Shown here: piece by piece, positions 30,811-42,570 of the stretch | Layout of the letters: each line of letters opens with the position of its first letter | How positions within the stretch are numbered: position 1 is the stretch's first letter | From: Iris pallida | Taxonomy: Eukaryota > Streptophyta > Magnoliopsida > Asparagales > Iridaceae | Assembly: GCA_029216955.1 (NCBI GenBank) | Contig: JANAVB010016213.1 | Span: 1-64,000 of the forward strand | Direction: 5' to 3' | Length of the DNA stretch: 64,000 bases | Made by a program: the position numbers and the translations under genes | Notes under the pieces: model-generated | Told to the model about the DNA's origin: nothing | Database searches by the model: none | What the model saw: only the letters and a program-made list of their open reading frames with translations

Positions 30811-33300
30811 AGTAGAAGCATGAAAAAGAAGGGATCTTTCTTTTAATCCCACATCCGAAAGGAGAAGAAGGGAGGTCTCATTCCACTCTATATATAGAGA
30901 CCTCTTGCCTCCTTTGAAAAGGGGACCAAAAAATAAATAAAGAAAAGGGAGCCCGTTATCCAGGGAGCCCGTTCGAGCCACAAAAAGTTGCAGTTGTTCT
31001 TCTCTTCTTTGGGGTTGGCTGCAAGTTCTTTACTCGTTGTCATGGCGAGGATAATTTGGACTCTGAGTACTATGTGCCCCACGGGCTGGTACGAAGAAGT
31101 CCAAGGCGGCACGGGCCATGCGCCTCAAACGTGCTATGCCAACGGCAAACAAGAAGCATGCGCTCACAATCATGCGTGCTGCTGATGGTAAGCTGTACAA
31201 GGTCGACTCGAGTGCTGCGACGCCAAAAACGAGCCGACCTTCAGAGTCCTTGTCTCACTTGGGAGCAGTTCACTGTGTTCACAACCAAGTCGAGCAAGGC
31301 AAACCCAGTAGTCTTGAACTCCCACGCCTCCTCTGGTTGTGCATTTGAGGTCCGTTCAAGTCACTTCAAATGCTGTAGTTCCCTCACTACAGATCGAGAT
31401 GCCTGTTTGGTATTAGATCAGGGGGCACAGCACTCACTTGACCACCCCGGCGCTTGGCCTTGCCATGCGCTTGAAGGGGGTGCGTAGGTGGCACTCTCCT
31501 CCAACGATCTGCGCAACGTGATCACTCATAAGCACCGATCAGGAGAGCCGACCAACAAGCATAATGTGCCCCTTACAGGGCATACTTGTGCTACGGTCGC
31601 CATCAACTACTGCTACCGCAAGATAGTGGCTCCACCACCAAGGCAGTCTGTGTTCCAACGGTTGCAACATGCTGTACATGTCTCCCAGCACATCACTCCG
31701 CCCCGTCAGAGTGAATCACTTACTCGTCAATGTACAGGCACATCTACCAGCCTGGGGCTCTTATCTTCTGAAGGAGTTCACCGTCAAAGCTTCTTCGAAC
31801 AAGGAGAACCATCATCCACAGTACAACGTCTTACCAAGGAGGAGGATCAGTCGAATCCATCTTCGTCGAAAAGTCAAGGGAGAGATAACAAAACTCTCTC
31901 AAACTATTGCTATTCATAGGCCTGGGCAAATCAAACCCATGCGCCAAGTGGCAATCTTCCCGAAGTCAGTGCTATGAACTTGTATTTATGATAAATGAAT
32001 CCCCCTTCGAATTCAGCTAAGTCGGAGAGCAATCAAAGCCCCGAAGAACTCAATAGCCAGATCAATGAAGACGTGTCACGAAGCGGATGCGCCGGCCAGA
32101 CCGCGCATCACACAGACGGCCCTTCAACATCAAGCGCATCACACAGACGTGCCTTTCAGCACCAAGCGCATCACAGGGGATGTGCCCCTATGCGTCCCCT
32201 TACGCCTAGTGGAACGCCAACCGACGCGCCCACTCAGCTGTCCATCGAATGTCACAAACATTAAATGCTGAACTGACAGAATTGGCAGCACGCCTCCCGA
32301 AGTCTGAACAGTCGACAGCTTTTTCAGAAGATGAAGCATCGCTAACGTCAGCATCATCATTACTTTCTTCCGATGGCAACTGCCACGTGGCCGCCCAACC
32401 ACTCGCATGTGCCTCCGCAGCTATGCGCCCAAATCTACATACGCCTCAAAAGCTGTACGCCTCAGATATTTTACTGATCCCTAAAGATAGAAGGAAAGTC
32501 ACTGTTACAACTCTGCATGCGCCTCAAAAGCCATGTGCCCCAGACTTCTTTCTGATCCGAAAAGACAGGAGTAAAGTCACTACTGAAGCTCTGCATGCGC
32601 CTCAAAAGCCATGCGCCCAGAATGGTTCGTGACTCCTAAAGGTTACAAGCCAAAGTCTTCTCATGCGTCCAATCCTAGGCACATCCTACCAGATCATTCC
32701 CCTACCAAATCCGAGATCTCCGAGCCATGGGTCGATGACACATGTCCTTTGACTCAACTCATCCAAGATCTCAGCAACAGAAAGATGTTCTTCTCCGCTA
32801 CGTGCCGGTTCACAACAGCAATATGAAGAAGTCAACCCCCTCGATCAGGGCACATCGTCCATGCGCCTCCATCAGCAATCAACACGTGGCGTCCCCGCGT
32901 ATAGGTGCATCCTACATATGCGTGCACGAGCAGCCAGCCTGTAAAACTATAAATAGAGGGATTATTTCCTTCTTTTATATACACACGGACCAACCGACGT
33001 GCGTACATATCAACTTCCACAACGAACAGAGAGAGACTTCGTACTACCAGAGAGGCAGATACAGACACTCAACGTCTTTCTCCTCTCAGCAAGCTCCACC
33101 ACCCAGAGCAATCCAGACCTTCAGAGAACCGATAACCGTCGTCAGATCGTCAACGGAGTCAATGCATTACCACTCACTCCATCGGCACAAGGGGCCCAGA
33201 TTAAACAAAAGTATACTTCTAGGACTACGTCTAAGTCCTATATTGTAACACTGTTCTGTTTGTATTGAAATTTACAATCAAAGAATTTTAATGGCAAACA
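30811..33300 (+). repeat. T1 3' LTR
   Basis: 2490 bp. The first base is mutated (AGTAGAAGC instead of TGTAGAAGC); the end is intact ATGGCAAACA followed by TSD GTATT. TATA box at 32948-32955. It keeps the ATG (33291-33293) that is TTG in the 5' LTR. Confidence 0.95.
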
Positions 33301-34475
33301 GTATTAGAAGCGATTGTGGTAGCGAATTCGAGAATGCAGAGTTTGAGCAATTTTGTGACACACACGGTTTTATACACGAGTTCTCTTGCCCTAGGACTCC
33401 ACAGCAAAATGGAGTTGTGGAACGTAAGAACAGAACTCTATCCGAAATGGCCAGAGTAATGTTAAACCAGTTTAGTCTACCCAAATATTTCTGGGCTGAA
33501 GCTGTCAATACAGCTTGTTTTGTTCTCAATAGAGTTCTAATTCGACCCAAATCGAAGAAGACTCCATTTGAGTTATGGTTTAATAGAATTCCATCAGTTT
33601 CATATTTTAGAATATTTGGTTGTAAATGCTTTATTCTTAATACAAAAGATAATTTAGGAAAGTTTGACAAAAAGGCCGATGAAGGTATATTTTTAGATTA
33701 TGCGTCCAAGAGCAAAAGATACAGAGTCTTCAACAAACGAACTATGATCATCGAAGAATCAATCAACGTCACCTTTGATGAATTGAATCAAATGACTATC
33801 GATGACAATGACGAAGATCTAACTGTACCAAGTTCAACACCAGCTGATTCTCCAAGAGAAGAACCCGGAAGCAGCTACCTTCGGAGTCTGCCGAAAAGAT
33901 TGAAATTTACGGCTGATCATCCAAAGGATTTGGTAATTGATGATATTACCAAAGGTGTAAGTACTCGTACATCCAGTAGAGATATTGTTTCTAGTGTTGC
34001 ATTCATTTCACAGCTAGAACCCAAAACCATTGATGAAGCATGTAGTGATCATTTTTGGTTAGATGCTATGCATGAGGAATTAAACCAATTTGATCGGAAT
34101 CAAGTTTGGGAACTTGTTCCCAAGACTATTGACCATCCGGTCATTGGCACCCGTTGGGTATTCCGAAATAAACTTAATGAGAATGGTTTAGTGACTCGTA
34201 ACAAGGCTCGACTCGTAGCTCAAGGATATAATCAGGAAGAAGGTATCGACTACGATGAGACTTATGCCCCAGTTGCGAGATTAGAATCCATTCGTATGTT
34301 ATGTGCATTTGCATATTTTCATAATTTTAAATTATTTCAAATGGATGTCAAGAGTGCATTTTTAATTGGTTTTATAAAAGAAGAAGTTTTTGTAGCACAA
34401 CCTCCAGGTTTCACAGATTTTAAAAATCCTGATCATGTTTTCAAGTTGAAGAAAGCTTTATACGGTTTAAAATAA
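33301..34475 (+). pseudogene. pol: Copia integrase C-terminal half and reverse transcriptase N-terminal half
   Basis: Starts at the right TSD and continues the integrase core with the second Asp (IRSDCGSEFEN) and Glu (QQNGVVERKNRTL), then the copia C-terminal GKGK-like region. The RT begins about 34030 (WLDAMHEELNQFDRNQVWEL, GTRWVFRNKLNENG, RLVAQGYNQEEGIDYDETYAPVAR) with FQMDVKSAFLIGF carrying the first RT aspartate. A TAA at 34473-34475 stands where KQAPR is expected (CAA to TAA); the frame continues in phase. Otherwise intact over nearly 400 codons. Confidence 0.93.
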
Positions 34476-34734
34476 GCCCCTCGTGTGTGGTATAATCGTC
34501 TAAGCTCTTTTCTACTTGACAACGGTTTTTCAAAGGGCAAGGTTGACACTACACTTTTTATTAAGTCTTTTAATGGCAAGCTTTTCTTAATACAAGTCTA
34601 TGTTGATGATATTATATTTGGATCTACTGATGAATCTCTTTGTCAAAAATTCTTTAAGTGTATGCAGAATGAGTTTGAGATGAGCATGATGGGAGAGCTG
34701 AAATTCTTTCTCGGACTGCAAATCAAATAAACTG
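34476..34734 (+). pseudogene. pol: Copia reverse transcriptase catalytic region
   Basis: Continues after the stop with APRVWYNRLSSFLLDNGF and the copia catalytic motif QVYVDDIIFGST, then EFEMSMMGELKFFLGLQIK. A second in-phase TAA (34728-34730) again replaces a conserved glutamine (LQIKQ). Confidence 0.92.
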
Positions 34735-35553
34735 ACAATGGAACATTCATAAATCAAGCCAAGTACACAAAAGATTTACTAAAGAAGTTTGATCTGGACA
34801 ATGTCAAACCTATTGGCACTCCGATGGCAACTTCAACAAAGCTTGATATTGATGAACAAGCCAAGCCTGTCGACACACGTAAGTATCGAGGTATGATCGG
34901 TAGTTTACTTTATTTAACTACTAGTCGTCCAGATATTATGTTTAGTGTCTGCCTGTGTGCACATTTTCAAGCTAATCCAAAGGAATCACATCTGTGTGCG
35001 GTTAAGCGTATCTTTCGATACCTTAAGGGCACTTCTTCTGTTGGCTTACGGTATCCCAAAACTAAGTCCTTTGACCTTATTGGTTACTCGGATACAGATT
35101 TTGCTGGATGCAAAGTTGATAAGAAAAAGTACCAGCGGCACATGTCATTTTTTAGGCAAGGTTTTAGTCTCATGGTTTAGTAAAAAGCAAAATTATGTAG
35201 CCCTATCAACAACAGAGGCTGAGTATATCGCCGCAGGACGTTGTTGTGCTCAAATTTTGTAGATGAAACAAACCTTGGAAGACTATGATTTATTTTTCAC
35301 ACACATTCCCATTTTCTGTGACAACATGAGCACAATTAGTTTGACTAAGAATCCAGTATGTCACTCTCGTACTAAGCATATCGAGATCCGACATCATTTT
35401 TTTAGAGATTATCATCAGAATGGAGATATTGACCTTGTATACATAGATACTGAGAATCAATTAGCTGACATCTTCACAAAACCTCTAGCAGAAGATCGTT
35501 TCAATTATTTTCGTCGAGAATTAGGAATTTTGGACGTCAATAATGTTAATTAA
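34735..35553 (+). pseudogene. pol: Copia RT end and RNase H
   Basis: The RT connection (YRGMIGSLLYLTTSRPDI) leads to RNase H with YSDTDFAGC (Asp), a frameshift near 35125, then the second frame with LSTTEAEYIA (Glu), a TAG at 35260-35262 where Trp is usual (QILWMKQ), FCDNMSTISLTKNPV (Asp), RTKHIEIRHHFFRD, and the family ending QLADIFTKPL. The natural stop is at 35551-35553. Confidence 0.92.
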
Positions 35554-36331
35554 TTTTGTTTTATGAGTATATTTCAATACGCAAAAACTGTGTTAGAGAC
35601 AAGCCAATAAAGAGTCTGTTTGTCACCACAACTACGGTTGAAGCGAAGCGGTACTTAAGAGTTCCCCGGTGAACCTCCGCCAGCTGGGACAGTACTTCTA
35701 CAGCTAATCTGAGACAGTCACTGTGTAACAAAATTTAATCTATAAAATAATATTAATTATATTAATTGAAGGTTGAAATTACTAATCTTTGAATTAAATT
35801 TTTGAAATGAGTCGAGGATGATGAGGAGATGTGATGATGATGTATTAGCTGATTTTGAGACTTAGTTATTGTCTACTGTACACTTGAAAATGCTCCGAGA
35901 TTCCAAGTTTCTTTCTTTTAGCGTTTATTATCAGTTTTTTTTAGGACTTGTACTGGATATTTCTTGATGTCTCTTGAATATCATTTTATTTTTATAGGAT
36001 GCGTAGTTTATCTTTCATATCAGTTTATTTATTCTTTATAGCATCTTTATCTGCTTCTATATTATAAACTGCCTGTGAAATACTTCTCTGTTATGTCTTG
36101 TATATTCTCACTGCATGAGATAATATTTTCCTGTATTTTTTCACTGTTGTAGCTTATGCATTAATTACGGGGGAGCCTATTTCTTCGTAATTATTTTGCT
36201 AAGTGACAACAGGGGAGAAAAAGGATCTAACATTTTGTTTTGAGAATAATACCGGGATTGAACAATTTTGAACAATTTTTGTGGTATCTTATCTCAAAAG
36301 ATGTTATATCATTCATAGTTTGTCAATTATC
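35554..36331 (+). other. Copia 3' untranslated region
   Basis: About 780 bases between RNase H and the PPT, T-rich, with no ORF over 60 codons and nothing resembling an env-like protein. This is where SIRE elements often have their extra ORF. Confidence 0.7.
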
Positions 36332-36345
36332 AAAATGGGGAAGAT
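36332..36345 (+). other. Copia polypurine tract
   Basis: AAAATGGGGAAGAT immediately before the 3' LTR; the classic copia PPT. Confidence 0.9.
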
Positions 36346-37423
36346 TGTTGGCCCATTGGTCATATGGTCAAACTGATTTTAATAATTGATCAAACTCTGT
36401 CTCGATATATAGAGCTAGTCAGGATATCTCGGACTCTTGGACATGATCAAGAACGACTATCTACTCAGTTTAAGACCGAAGCGTTGTTTGCCTGTTCGAG
36501 TCTGTATTTCTTTAAGCAATATAATCTTTTATTTTATTGAGTCTAGAAATACATTGTATACCGAGTCGTACTGGCAAATAGGCTATTCCAAAATAATTTC
36601 AAAATGTTTTTAAAAATGTCCTTAGTTTTGAGAAACATCCGTATTTACAAAAGCTCCAAAAAGGTTTTCAAAATTCCTCAAAATCTATTTTGAAAAACCC
36701 TAACTAAACCCTGATAGAACTCGGCCAGAATTCGGCCAGAGTTCGGCCAGAGTTCGGTTAGTGGCCGTTTTGATTTTTGAATTACTTGGAACTTGGTCCT
36801 CCTGCAATTGCGGATTTGACCGAGATTTGCTCATCGAGTTCTGCCCGAATTCTGTCCAAATTTTGCCAGAATTCTAACTTTGGAACTCCTATAAATAGAG
36901 AAGGATTTTGATCATTTTAACTCACTCATTCACTTTCAATCTTCTCTCTATTTAAAGCCTACTGTCTTCCAAAGAGTTTTTTCTCGAGCTTTAATTTTCA
37001 GATCCCAAGCCAATTACAATCCTCTAATCGATTTATCAGTGCGATGCGGTCTAGAAGTTTCTGAGTGATTGTAATCAGAAGGCTTGATAGAAGAGTACCT
37101 CTTCACAATTGAAGTTGGACGAGTTCTTCGTATCAAAGCTCGCGTTGTAGAAGTTGCAAGGACTTCGTAAGAAAACTTGCGGTTTTGCCAATAGTGGATT
37201 CAACTGGTAGCAAGAGTTCTACCGACTGGACTAGTCCTCAATAGAGGGAAACCAGTATACATCGCTGTCTTTGCGTTTGCTGTCTTATCTCTGTCTTTAC
37301 ATTATTTAGTTGTGATTATTATTCTGTGATCTTGCTGCTAATAATTTTTAATTAGCATTATTCTGCTGCCAACTCTATTCACCCCCCCTCTAGAGTATTC
37401 TGCTTTACGATTTCGTTCCTACA
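36346..37423 (+). repeat. Copia 3' LTR
   Basis: 1078 bp, matching the 5' LTR; TATA box at 36890-36897. It contains two to three extra copies of the 11-bp GGCCAGAGTTC unit at 36720-36760. Followed by TSD GGACG (37424-37428). Confidence 0.95.
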
Positions 37424-37790
37424 GGACGTTGGTCAGCCCAAATGGTATAACCAAGAACTCAAACTGTCCATACCGCGTCCTGAAAGCGGTCTTTGGAATA
37501 TCTTCCCTTTTCATCTTTACCTGGTGATAACCTGACCTCAGATCAATCTTGGAGAAAACCCAAGCTCCGCTCAACTGATCAAAGAGATCATCGATCCGCA
37601 GCAGTAGGTATCTATTCTTGATCGTAAGGTTGTTGAGTGCCTTGTAGTCGATACACATCCGTACCGACCCATCCTTCTTGGGTACAAAAAGTACTGGTGT
37701 ACCCCAAGATGAAGAACTCGATCGGATAAAGCTCTTATCCTGCAGCACATCCACCTGCTTCTTTAGTTCCACCAACTTACTATTGTTCAC
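37424..37790 (-). pseudogene. pol: E2 reverse transcriptase N-terminal half
   Basis: The minus-strand frame reads [59 protein letters not shown] and ends FGLTN at the copia insertion. The first RT catalytic Asp (KIDLRSGYH) is present. It rejoins 14982 on removal of the copia element. Confidence 0.93.
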
Positions 37791-37814
37791 TCGATAGACA
37801 TGCTGAGAAATCGG

Positions 37815-38374
37815 TTATGCACCGGAAACCAAGTCTATCGAGAATTCATCCCTATCCGGTGCAAGCCCTGGCAACTCCTCCGGGAAGACGTGCATGAACT
37901 CTGCAATCAAGGGATATGGAGCCGCCTGCTCCTCAACCGAAGCTCCGCAGAAAAGTCCGTCGTCCTGCTCTGCCTGCCGTCGGGTGTACTCGAACTCTGG
38001 CTCTCCTGGCGCTCCAAACAGAACTCTACCCCCTCGGCAATCTATGCTGGCGAGATGCCTGCTCAACCAATCCATACCTAATACGATATTATAGTTTGGT
38101 AGTAGCATGACGAGCAGGCTCACCTCCAACTCTCGGCCTCCCAAAATAATGCTTTGCCCTCTGCAAACATCACTCACGAGGTTAACACCACCCCGGTCAA
38201 TATCTTGTAGGTCCTAGGCAATGGTTCAGATACTAGGCAATATCTAATAGCAAATGATACTGACACGAAACTGTAGGAAGCCACAGAATCAAATAGAGCG
38301 AAAGCTGGAATGGAGTCGAGAAGAACCAAACCTGCAATCAACTCTCCAATGGCCTCTGCATTCTCGGCTGCCAT
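37815..38374 (-). pseudogene. pol: E2 aspartic protease, active-site glycine lost
   Basis: Two overlapping frames (38174-38374 and 37815-38177). The first has the retropepsin loop as ALFDSVASYSFVS, where DSGAS or DTGAS is required, so the active-site glycine is valine. The second has NYNIVLGMDWLSRH and the PR-RT linker (MHVFPEELPGLAPDRD). A one-base shift near 38175 separates them. Confidence 0.88.
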
Positions 38375-38434
38375 GGCAAAAGCTCGCCCCTGCTGGCCTC
38401 CCCTGGCCTGCTGCTGGTGTTATACGAACCGCTG

Positions 38435-39696
38435 CTACTGAGTCGGCAATGGTCCCTTCTGCGGTCCCCCGGGAGCCTTGGCTCCGGCTCCCTGGGTTGC
38501 CTTGTCCACAAAGAGGGAACAGTCCCTCAACTGATGCTCTGACGATCCACAGAGGAGGCACTTCCCCAGCCTTTTCCTGCACTCAGTCCACCCGTGGCCC
38601 AGCTCCTTGCAGAAGGTACAACTGATAGTCTGCTGCCTCGGGGCCTGCTGCTGCTGTCTCGGCTGCTGATGCTGCACTGGCTAATGCCTCGGTTGCTGAA
38701 ACTGCGACGGCTTAACCTCTGCTACTGCTGAAAGTGCGACCTCTTGGCCGGTCCTCCGCTGCCACTAGCTCCCTGGGTGTTTCGCCCCCTCTTGAGCCTC
38801 AGCTCAAGATCATCCTCTGCAGCTAAGGCATCTACCAAGATCTCTTCAAAGGTAGCGCTACGAGCACTCTTGGTATAGCACTTAACCTCCTTTACCAATC
38901 CCTTTCTGAACCTCCGGGCCATCGTCGCCTCGGACAACCCCTCGACAAATCTGTCCAGATAGCAGAACTCCCATGCATACTCCTCCATGGACTGGCTGCC
39001 CTGGACTAAGGCCTCGAACTGAGTCTCGAGGGCTCCTAGCGCTGCATCTGGGAAAAACTTCTCCTTGAACAGCTTCTTGAATACTGCCCAAGTCTGCCCT
39101 GGAGTACCAATCCTCGGGTCAATCTGGTACCAAGTGCGGGCCAGATCCTGTATCATGCTGGCCGCCGCCTCGATCTAAAGCCTCACTGGAATCTCAACCA
39201 GCCTGAAAATCTCCTCCATATGCTCCATCAACTCATCAGCGTACAAAATGCCCTCGGTACCCCAAAAATCCATCGAGTGTATCTTGTGGAAGTCTTGGAT
39301 GCCCTTCTCCCTCGGCAGGTACGGCTGCTGAACTGCCGCTGGCTGAGCTGCTACCCTCTCCACTGTAGTCAGGGCCAGATCAATGCCCCGACTAAACTTT
39401 GCAATCTGTCGCTGCTGCTGGGCCTGCTGGGCCTCCATGAACTGCTGAAAGAGTGAAAACTGCTGAACTACATCAACTGTCCCCGAAGGTGGCTACTGCT
39501 GCTGGAGCACCTCCGAAATCACCGGACCATGCCTGTGCACTGCTGGTGGAGGGGCTCCTCCGAACGCAGCAGAAACACCCACCTCAGCTGGCATGACTGG
39601 GGCTGCGGTACTGGGGGCTGGCTGCTGAGGACGAGAGGTAGCAGACCTCTCATCAGTATCCCCCTGACCTGGGCGATGTGATCTAGTCTCGACCAT
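38435..39696 (-). pseudogene. gag: E2 gag, broken into four frames
   Basis: The start at 39694-39696 (MVETRS) is followed by a Pro/Gln-rich N-terminus (to 39493), a glutamine-rich segment and the capsid start (39175-39438: DFHKIHSMDFWG), the capsid core (38722-39156: WAVFKKLFKEKFFPDA, QSMEEYAWEF) and two CCHC knuckles (38435-38677: CTFCKELGHGWTEC, CLLCGSSEHQLRDC). In-frame stops separate the pieces, several at CAG/CAA-rich sites. Confidence 0.88.
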
Positions 39697-39943
39697 CCTG
39701 GTGACAGATCAAACAAGAAAATAATTGCTAAAAATGAGTCAAAATAGCAAAGGAGGACAGTTTATATTCAAAGGAAGACAATAAGCAGCAAAATATAGAT
39801 ATACGGAATCTGATAAGGAGTTTTTCCTAATGTGATTGAGTTCCTTCAAAAATATCCTAATCCTACTACAGGCTGCAGTGATACTCTAGTTCGAATACCA
39901 CTGCATATCTAAACAGGACCTGCATGGGCTACCACTAAAAACG
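39697..39943 (-). other. E2 leader and primer-binding region
   Basis: Between the 5' LTR and gag. On the minus strand TGGTAGCCCATGCAGG lies about ten bases after the LTR and a second TGGTATTCGAACTAG lies near 39895. Either could be a decayed TGGTATCAGAGC-type site; I cannot decide. Confidence 0.45.
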
Positions 39944-40687
39944 TGTCACGACCCGCACCCAGTGTAGGGACACGAGAAGTGGTTATGTCCAGCCTATGCC
40001 GCAGTGTCGGCGGTAGAACGCTGTCCTAGTTCACATACATCTAACAGTTATAAGGTACCTGTACAGTATATACACTCCGAATGGAGGTGACATGATAAAG
40101 TACAACTCAATCACAACTAAGGAAGAAAATACGATAAAATAGAATAGATGAAACACAGATCCACATATGATAAATACAAGATAGAGAGATAGCTAATGTC
40201 TAAGATAGACAGCTCCACATATCCAGAATACAATCTCCAATATATACAAGTGTATCCAATAGACAGAATAACAATAAAAACTACTCTAGCTAACTAGCCT
40301 AGTCTACTGGGTAATATCATCTAAAAGTGCTGGGTCCTCCTGAGGGTCCAGCTCACATGTGTCATCTAGGCCTGCTCCGTAATAAGTGGGACACATCTTC
40401 TCAAAGTCGTCTGTAATATTTCAACAGGTCCAATCAGGACTGGAGCGAGCACAGTATATCTCACGCAGTTTATATCATGACAGGAATATAATACAGGCAA
40501 TAGAGTAAGATACATAAAACCCTGAAGAGTATACATGCGTAAAAGAGAAGACTGTAATAAAATATCTACTATAAGTAAAGAGCTACAGTTAACTAGTGAT
40601 TTAGATTACAAGCTAGACATGTGAACGGCTTGATAATAAACATGAGAGGTTGTACATGGCTATATTACTTTGGAAATTGTCCACATG

Positions 40688-40698
40688 ACTATTTATAC
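40688..40698 (-). promoter_or_regulatory. TATA box of E2 5' LTR
   Basis: Minus-strand GTATAAATAGT. T2 inserted about 850 bases upstream of it, within U3, and would separate the promoter from distal U3 sequence. Confidence 0.7.
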
Positions 40699-41544
40699 TC
40701 CCCCATACCCCAATCAATACACAAGGATCCGTTTAAGTTATGTTATTGTATATAATTTCACATGGGGGACCATAAATGGGTACACATAAATATAAACATG
40801 GGTGCTCCGTGAACATGAGAGTACATAAATCACGAGAGTACACATGAATGGTGAAAGCACAAGAATACATGATGAAAGTAAAATGCACATGACATGATGT
40901 ATCTGATGCTCCCGAGGGAGATAACATCGTATGAAAAGGTCCGTATAGTACTAATCCGTGTTTCCATCGTGTCAGCATCAAGTAAAATAATCTAGAGCAA
41001 GAAAATAGTCCTAGCAAGTATGAAACAGTCAGAGAATGTACTCGCCTGATATCCTGAATGTCTGAATAAAATACTGCCCGAAGAGTGGTGTCTGGCTCCT
41101 AATCAGAACAGTACAAGTCATAACATATCCAAACTAATAAAATAAGCTACTATGATACATTCTACATGATATTGGGTCAATTCTAGACTAAAGTCAACCC
41201 TGGTCAACTTCCGTCGACTAACTAGTCAATGCTAGGTCAACTAGGTCAACCTAGACCCAATCAAGTCTCACTAGGCCTAACCAGTCTATCCTAGCAAGTA
41301 TATACCCATACAAGTCTACATAACCCCACTCATGTGCATACTCCATATACACAAGACTAGACAAGGATGCCATAGGCTACACCACATAGGCCATGAGCCA
41401 AATCACATATTATAGGCAATACACACATATCTATTACCATATATCTATATACACTATTCATATAGGTAATATACAATATCAATATTACATTATATCACCC
41501 AAGTTTACATATATATATATGTGTGTATACATTTAAACATATAG

Positions 41545-41549
41545 AAGGA
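41545..41549. repeat. Left TSD of T2 (AAGGA)
   Basis: AAGGA here and at 57796-57800; the uninterrupted LTR has a single AAGGA in this context (AAAAGGATAGGGGG near 10085). Confidence 0.97.
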
Positions 41550-41934
41550 TGTTTGCCATGAAATATAAAAGAATAGAACAATTATCGGAGGACTGGACTT
41601 TTACTTCATAATACAAACTCGCTTGTACAAAGAAAGCCTAGGGACGAAAATCTAGGTACAGCAATCTAAGTACAATTATTAATTTTAGATTCTGGGGGGT
41701 GACGATAGAGGCTCAGGAAAGCGACGGCCGCTCTGCCTTACTCTTTGGACGATCGGGTGCAGCTTTTTGACTCTGTAGAAGAACTGCCTGGCGTTGATAA
41801 AGAAATGCTCTCTCTTCAGGCGCTCTGGCTCTCTATGTCTCTATGTGCGTCTGTCTCTGTCTCTGTATATCTCTCTGTATTTGTCTCTGTATATGTCTGT
41901 GTATATGTGTGTCTGCAAGGGAATGGTACCCTGC

Positions 41935-41943
41935 TATTTATAA
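41935..41943 (-). promoter_or_regulatory. T2 3' LTR TATA box
   Basis: Minus-strand TTATAAATA, conserved at 56784-56793 in the 5' LTR. Confidence 0.7.
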
Positions 41944-42410
41944 GAGTGGGGGGCCTCATTAGGGTTTACAATGATTGTCCATTTTGAAAGTCGGTGGCTA
42001 AGGATCATTAAATCTGGGCCGTTCATCGAGATTTGAGCAATAAATATGATTGCATCAAATCTTTTGTGGGTAATCAATGCTGATTGACATAAATCCTCCT
42101 GATTTGTCATGCCAACCTCGGATTCCTTGACACGTGTCTTTAATTGGCTTATTTGCAAATGATCCGATTTGATCCCAATATTTTATTGGGATTTGCAGAG
42201 AGATTTCGATCAATCTGATGCCACGTGCCCTGCTATCATGCCACGTGTCGTGCCATTACAGAAATTTGTGCTACAGGGAGGTTACTCCTTATTGAGCCGC
42301 ATAAGACTGGCCACTTGTCCAGGCTGCTTGAGAGTGGCCTCCCCAGAACCTTTGGACCGCATGGTATGATTTGAGCCGCATGAGTGTGGATGACCGCATG
42401 AGTGAACCGC

Positions 42411-42570
42411 ATGGAGCTAGTCTTTGTGAGCCGTATGGGGCTAATCTTCATGAGCCGCATGGGGCTAGTCTTCGTGAGCCGCATGGGGCTGGTCTTCGTA
42501 AGCAGCATGGAGGAGTCTCTGTGAACCGCATGGGGCTAGTCTTCGTGAGCCGCATGGAGGAGTCTCCGCT
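42411..42570 (-). repeat. T2 LTR 24-bp tandem repeats
   Basis: Seven units of 23-24 bases of the form GAGCCGCATGGGGCTAG plus TCTTCGT, with variants (GAACCGCATGG, AAGCAGCATGG). The 5' LTR has eight units (57255-57440). Each contains the GCCGCAT heptamer or a one-base variant. Confidence 0.92.

Larger units (their letters stand above)
18770..33300 (+). mobile_element. T1: Tat-lineage Ty3/gypsy element (dual RNase H)
   Basis: 14,531-bp plus-strand element with LTRs 18770-21229 and 30811-33300 and exact TSD GTATT. Order: PBS, gag, protease, RT, degenerate RNase H, a second archaeal-type RNase H, integrase, tandem-repeat spacer, PPT. The second RNase H is diagnostic of the Tat lineage. Gag-pol lies in a single frame from 21220 to about 29400, interrupted by point stops. 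LTR ends (TGTAGAAGCAT...GGCAAACA), PBS, PPT and 3' repeats are shared with T2, making the two related but distinct families. Confidence 0.95.
14983..37423 (+). mobile_element. SIRE/Maximus-like Ty1/copia element, interrupted by T1
   Basis: Plus-strand element with LTRs 14983-16026 and 36346-37423 (TGTTGGCCC...TTCCTACA), PBS at 16029, PPT at 36332 and the copia order gag, PR, INT, RT, RNase H. Removing T1 and one TSD leaves about 7.9 kb. The gag opening (RPPLFDCTNYTYWKTRM), two CCHC knuckles and general length fit the SIRE lineage. The env-like ORF that many SIRE elements have after RNase H is not seen in 35554-36331. The right LTR is 34 bp longer, largely from extra copies of an 11-bp GGCCAGAGTTC unit (36720-36760). 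Confidence 0.92.
39944..41549 (-). repeat. E2 5' LTR, inner part (split by T2)
   Basis: Matches 8489 to about 10090 of the other LTR, including the TATA box (40688-40698) and W-box cluster (41175-41250). It ends at the T2 TSD AAGGA (41545-41549). The rest is at 57801-60125. Confidence 0.95.
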
